64,000 nucleotides of DNA from Thermoplasmata archaeon (GTDB taxonomy: Archaea > Thermoplasmatota > Thermoplasmata > Thermoplasmatales > Thermoplasmataceae). Below, piece after piece: positions 61,067 through 64,000 of the stretch. The notes beneath the pieces were generated by a model. The model searched no databases. It saw only the letters and a list, made by a program, of their open reading frames with translations, and was not told the DNA's origin. The stretch lies in assembly GCA_021850545.1 (NCBI GenBank), contig JAJZLU010000044.1, positions 2,643 through 66,642 of the forward strand, in the 5' to 3' direction. Made by a program: the position numbers and the translations under genes. Numbering within the stretch: position 1 is the stretch's first letter; each line of letters begins with the position of its first letter.

Positions 61067-62497
61067 ATGTCTTATGCACAGAAAATCGCAGTGCTTGATG
61101 AGATCAGGGTCCGCCCAACATCCTTTGGAAACAGGAAGGTCAGGGGGACTGTATCATTCACTTCCGGGGACCATGAGAAATCGTTCGAAGTTATTTACTC
61201 ATATAATGGCGACATTGAGATAAACAGAAACATCGCGGGCCTTATGATGGCAATGCCCGCCATCAACTTCACCATTTTTTCAAAAAAGCTGGTACTGGAT
61301 TTTCCTGCATCAAAGGCTGACCTTGAGCATATAAGGGAGTTTGTGAGGATCAACAATCGTGAAGTCTTTGTGAACAAACTTGCAAGGCGGCGATACGAAT
61401 TCTTCAGGAAGGAATACCTGCCAGTTGAATCAGACATAACAGAAGAGAACTCAAACGGTATCACAGAGGTCGTAGCCACAGAGGAAACTGAAGGCGCAGT
61501 ACCGGTCAATCATGGGGATGGCAGCAAAAGCGTGGCAGTCCTGTCATCTGGCGGAAAGGAGAGCCTGCTTTCCTATGGCATGCTCAGGGAGTCAGGGGTC
61601 GAAACCCATGCCTTCTACTTCAACGAGAGTGGCTCTCACTGGTTCACTGCATCCACTGCTTACGCATATTATTCAAGGGAATTCAAGAATGTCCACAAGG
61701 TCTGGTCCAACGTGGACAGGATGTACCGGTTCTTCCTCAGGAACCTTGAGCCTATAGACCAGGAGGCAATCAGGAGAAAAACAGACACATACCCTGTCCA
61801 GCTGTTCATTTTCCCAGTCTATGCCATGGCCCTTGTTCCAATAGCCCTGAAGCACGGAATCGGGTCCATGGTCCTTGGGGATGAATTTGACGATCCCCGT
61901 GAAATGCCTCCTTACCATGGAATTGCCCATTACTTTGGCGTGTATGACCAGAGCCATGACTTCAATGCCTTCATGAGTGGATACTTCGAGAGCAAGGGCA
62001 TAGACCTCAGGGTATGGTCAGCGGTCTATCCCGTTTCTGGGTCAATCGTTGAGAAGGCACTTGTGAATAGGTACCCTGAACTCTTCAGGCTGCAGCGTTC
62101 ATGCCACTCCTGCCGCTCAATAAACGGCCAGATGGTTCCGTGCGGAAGATGCTCAAAGTGCATGGGCATTGTAATGTTCGTCCTTGCCGCAGGCGGCGAT
62201 CCTGCTGACATCCTTTACAGCAAGGAAACAGTCAAGAACCTGGGTGAATTGGTTTCAAGGGAAAGAATGAGGCTTGACAGCGATGAACTGAACCTCATGA
62301 AGGCCAAGCTCAGACTTTCAAGCGCAGACACTGGAAATCTTGAACATGTTGAGGGAATCCATATCCTGCAAGACGAAAAAGAGCCATTTGAAAAAGTCCC
62401 GGAAAATTTCAGGGAAAACATCCAGGACATCATTTCAATGTACTCAGACGGAATCTACAGGATTGAAAATGGCCAGTGGGTAAGAACCGGGGCCTAG
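61067..62497 (+). CDS. PP-loop ATPase resembling the MurL glutamate epimerase
   Basis: A 476-residue adenylating enzyme. The N-domain (about 1-150) is beta-rich; the C-domain begins with AVLSSGGKESLLSYGML (PP-motif, about 154-170), continues with DTYPVQLFIFPVYAMALVP and IGSMVLGDEFDDP, and ends with a Cys-rich stretch (SCHSCRS then PCGRCSKCM). The order of PP-loop, 'VPV' helix and terminal CG.C..C resembles MurL, which activates the carboxylate of glutamate with ATP and inverts its alpha-carbon. The archaeal substrate is unknown. It converges with tsr3: their stop codons share CTAG. Confidence 0.7.
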   Translation: MSYAQKIAVLDEIRVRPTSFGNRKVRGTVSFTSGDHEKSFEVIYSYNGDIEINRNIAGLMMAMPAINFTIFSKKLVLDFPASKADLEHIREFVRINNREVFVNKLARRRYEFFRKEYLPVESDITEENSNGITEVVATEETEGAVPVNHGDGSKSVAVLSSGGKESLLSYGMLRESGVETHAFYFNESGSHWFTASTAYAYYSREFKNVHKVWSNVDRMYRFFLRNLEPIDQEAIRRKTDTYPVQLFIFPVYAMALVPIALKHGIGSMVLGDEFDDPREMPPYHGIAHYFGVYDQSHDFNAFMSGYFESKGIDLRVWSAVYPVSGSIVEKALVNRYPELFRLQRSCHSCRSINGQMVPCGRCSKCMGIVMFVLAAGGDPADILYSKETVKNLGELVSRERMRLDSDELNLMKAKLRLSSADTGNLEHVEGIHILQDEKEPFEKVPENFRENIQDIISMYSDGIYRIENGQWVRTGA

Positions 62498-62991
62498 AAG
62501 AAGAGAGCCTCTGCCACGGGAACCTCTTCCTGCGTCCTGCATTTCATGTACTCTTCAAGCGGCTGTGTGTTCATTGGTATGAAGTTCTCTCCCCAGTTGA
62601 ACTTGGCAAGGACTGCAGAAGCTTCTTCCATATAGCCCATTATGTAGAGGGCAGCTGCCATTGCCTCAACAGATGAGAGTTTTCCGGGCTTGCCAAAATT
62701 CACCGGGTTGACAGGAACAAGAACAGGCAATTTCCTTGGATACCTCAACCTAAGGCCTTCTATGGAAGTGATCCTGTTCCAGGAGCCGTCGATGAGGAGC
62801 AAACCGGTTTTAATAGCAATTTCCCTGTCAGAGGGAAGGAGGTAAAGGCTAGCATAAGGGGTGAGGGAAAGAGTTCTGGCTGCCCTACCAAGGGGAACCT
62901 TTGTAACCAGCCCAAAGCGTTCAAGTTTCCTCATGGTGGACTTCTTCGGGTCATCCTGGTTCAGGTAAGCGTAGAGCAATCTCGGCTGCAT
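62494..62991 (-). CDS. tsr3: Ribosome biogenesis protein Tsr3 (rRNA aminocarboxypropyltransferase)
   Basis: Transfers the aminocarboxypropyl group of S-adenosylmethionine to a modified uridine in the small-subunit rRNA. The 165-residue protein matches the whole family: LERFGLVTKVPLG, LSLTPYASLYLLPSDREIA, IDGSWNR and RLRYPRKLPVLVPVNPVNFG (about 80-99), then LSSVEAMAAALYIMGY and FNWGENFIPMN. Single-copy archaeal/eukaryal gene with normal length. Minus strand, convergent with the PP-loop gene. Confidence 0.95.
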   Translation of the reverse strand: MQPRLLYAYLNQDDPKKSTMRKLERFGLVTKVPLGRAARTLSLTPYASLYLLPSDREIAIKTGLLLIDGSWNRITSIEGLRLRYPRKLPVLVPVNPVNFGKPGKLSSVEAMAAALYIMGYMEEASAVLAKFNWGENFIPMNTQPLEEYMKCRTQEEVPVAEALFF

Positions 62992-63107
62992 CTTTCAAAT
63001 GGCAAATCTTGAGCGGGTATTTAAGGAAAACAGGGACAACGGCTCATGCCCCATCCGAATAGCAAGCCTAATCTATGGGATTAAGTTCCAAAATCATGCA
63101 GTGGGTG

Positions 63108-63278
63108 ATGAAATGCAGCAAGTGCGAAACAACATTCAATGTTGAGGTCGGCATGTCAAGCATTTTCAGAAGGGGGAACAGCAGCGCAACAAAGACTCCC
63201 TGCCCCAGCTGCGGGAACACCTCGTTCAACAGGATAGTTGAAGCTAAGGACAAGAACGGAAGGGAGTTCAGGATCTAG
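63108..63278 (+). CDS. Small zinc-ribbon protein
   Basis: A 56-residue protein with a CSKC pair near the N-terminus (residues 3-6) and a CPSC pair at about 32-35, an obvious zinc ribbon, followed by NTSFNRIVEAKDKNGREFRI. It is not ribosomal protein S27e or RPC10, whose surrounding sequence differs. Start ATG 63108 is chosen because GGGTG lies just before it; longer in-frame starts at 63075 and 63096 are possible. The function is unknown. Confidence 0.6.
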   Translation: MKCSKCETTFNVEVGMSSIFRRGNSSATKTPCPSCGNTSFNRIVEAKDKNGREFRI

Positions 63279-63325
63279 GGATGGTTTTTCCACGGTGCAA
63301 CTAATCAAAAAGTGGTTGAAAATGA

Positions 63326-63344
63326 CTGATTTATAAATAATCAG
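63326..63344 (+). promoter_or_regulatory. pyrG promoter with palindrome spanning the TATA box
   Basis: Perfect 6-bp inverted repeat CTGATT-7-AATCAG whose centre is TATAAAT, the TATA box. It lies about 50 bp before the pyrG ATG at 63389, giving a leader of about 25-30 nt. A protein bound here would block TBP. Confidence 0.5.
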
Positions 63345-63388
63345 GTCTAGTTAGAAAAGTTAATTAATCTACACTCCCTGCCTTAAGA

Positions 63389-64000
63389 TGCATTACATTG
63401 TTATTACCGGAGGGGTAATTTCCGGGCTTGGCAAAGGAACTATAACTTCCAGCCTTGGATATCTCCTGAAATCACACGGGTACAAGGTCACTTCACTGAA
63501 AATTGATCCTTACCTGAATTTTGACGCAGGAACTATGAATCCATATCAGCACGGCGAGGTCTTTGTGCTTGACGACGGCAGCGAGGTGGACCTTGACCTG
63601 GGAAATTATGAAAGGTTCCTGGATGTTGACTTGACCGGCGACAACAACATAACCACTGGGAAGGTCTACAAGGAAGTCATTGAGAAGGAAAGGCGCGGTG
63701 AATACCTTGGAAGCACTGTTCAGATCATCCCGCACATAACAAATGAGATCAAGAGAAGGATAAGGCTTGTCTCCAGCAAGGGAGACTTTGATGTTGTCCT
63801 TATAGAGGTTGGGGGAACGGTTGGAGACATTGAATCAATGCCTTTTCTCGAGGCGGTTAGGCAACTCCACCATGAGGAAGGCAGAGGCACTTTCCTCTTC
63901 GGGCATGTAACACTTGTGCCGGAACTTGGTGCAAACGGTGAGCAGAAAACAAAGCCGACACAGCACAGTGTCAGGGACTTGAGGGAAATAGGAATCACTC
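63389..64000 (+). CDS. pyrG: CTP synthase (5' part; runs off the window)
   Basis: The first 204 codons, still open at the window end, of the ATP-dependent UTP amination enzyme that makes CTP. The amidoligase N-domain is complete to about residue 204: [20 protein letters not shown] (P-loop, about 5-24), [27 protein letters not shown] (UTP/metal site), GNYERFLD and [16 protein letters not shown], all family signatures. The glutaminase domain lies beyond position 64000. Confidence 0.96.

Noticed and set aside
62494..62497. Overlap of convergent stop codons (CTAG) between the PP-loop gene and tsr3
   Set aside because: A simple result of compact gene packing; no functional meaning inferred.
1..64000. 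CRISPR arrays, insertion sequences or rRNA genes
   Set aside because: No regularly spaced repeats, transposase genes or rRNA-like sequence were seen; the only mobile element found is the intein.

Overview
This 64 kb window looks like the chromosome of an acidophilic, wall-less euryarchaeon of the Thermoplasmata (Thermoplasmatales type). The evidence is an A-type ATP synthase operon whose catalytic subunit carries an intein in its P-loop, isopentenyl phosphate kinase next to type II IPP isomerase, archaeal DTD2, Tsr3 and a GHMP-type shikimate kinase, a B12/radical-SAM protein of Thermoplasma type, AGG/AGA-rich arginine usage, TATA boxes about 25 bp before many starts, and many leaderless or 4-bp-overlapping genes. 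The species cannot be named from sequence alone. No insertion sequence, rRNA or CRISPR array was seen.

Layout. 0-2.6 kb: tRNA-Ala, then isopentenyl phosphate kinase, IPP isomerase and a ZPR1 zinc-finger protein. 2.7-13 kb: one long A-ATPase operon (K-E-C-F-smORF-A[intein]-B-D-smORF-H-I) with two unlisted small genes. 13-17.4 kb: small hypotheticals, UbiX flavin prenyltransferase, a rhodanese/flavin-protein pair and a membrane glycosyltransferase. 17.4-24 kb: a tightly packed minus-strand operon encoding all seven steps from DAHP to chorismate; its last gene, aroD, appears to start at a non-AUG codon. 24-29 kb: a monocarboxylate-type symporter with its DUF3311 partner, a B12/radical-SAM enzyme and MscS. 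29-34 kb: kdpCBA and a stand-alone Lrp-type ligand-binding (RAM) protein. 34-37 kb: a Cys/Tyr-rich mini-protein, a trans-sulfuration PLP enzyme, tRNA-Pro and cytidine deaminase.

37-43.5 kb is a six-gene membrane complex related to hydrogenase-4/complex I (hyfC-E-F-G-I-B order). Its membrane pumps and Fe-S small subunit look intact, but the large subunit has lost every Ni-Fe cysteine. It therefore fits the poorly understood 'energy-converting hydrogenase-related' (Ehr) group rather than a hydrogenase. 43.5-58 kb holds a KaiC-like ATPase, a gluconate-type dehydratase, a beta-propeller, aconitase, a TPR protein with a convergent 31-codon ORF, glutamine synthetase, valyl-tRNA synthetase, an AraC-HTH/Ogt fusion, an EamA transporter and a ferritin-like protein.

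58-62.5 kb contains D-aminoacyl-tRNA deacylase followed by a three-gene unit: a threonine-synthase-like PLP enzyme, a DUF1611 (DgcN-like) protein and a PP-loop protein resembling the MurL glutamate epimerase. This suggests an undescribed D-glutamate (or related) pathway in an archaeon not expected to have peptidoglycan. The window ends with Tsr3, a zinc ribbon and the 5' part of CTP synthase.

The two strongest candidates for new biology are the Ehr complex with its triple-hairpin leader and the PLP/DUF1611/MurL-like operon with its alternative-pairing leader. Several palindromes lie on or beside TATA boxes (aro, mctP, RAM gene, trans-sulfuration gene, pyrG) and are candidate operators.
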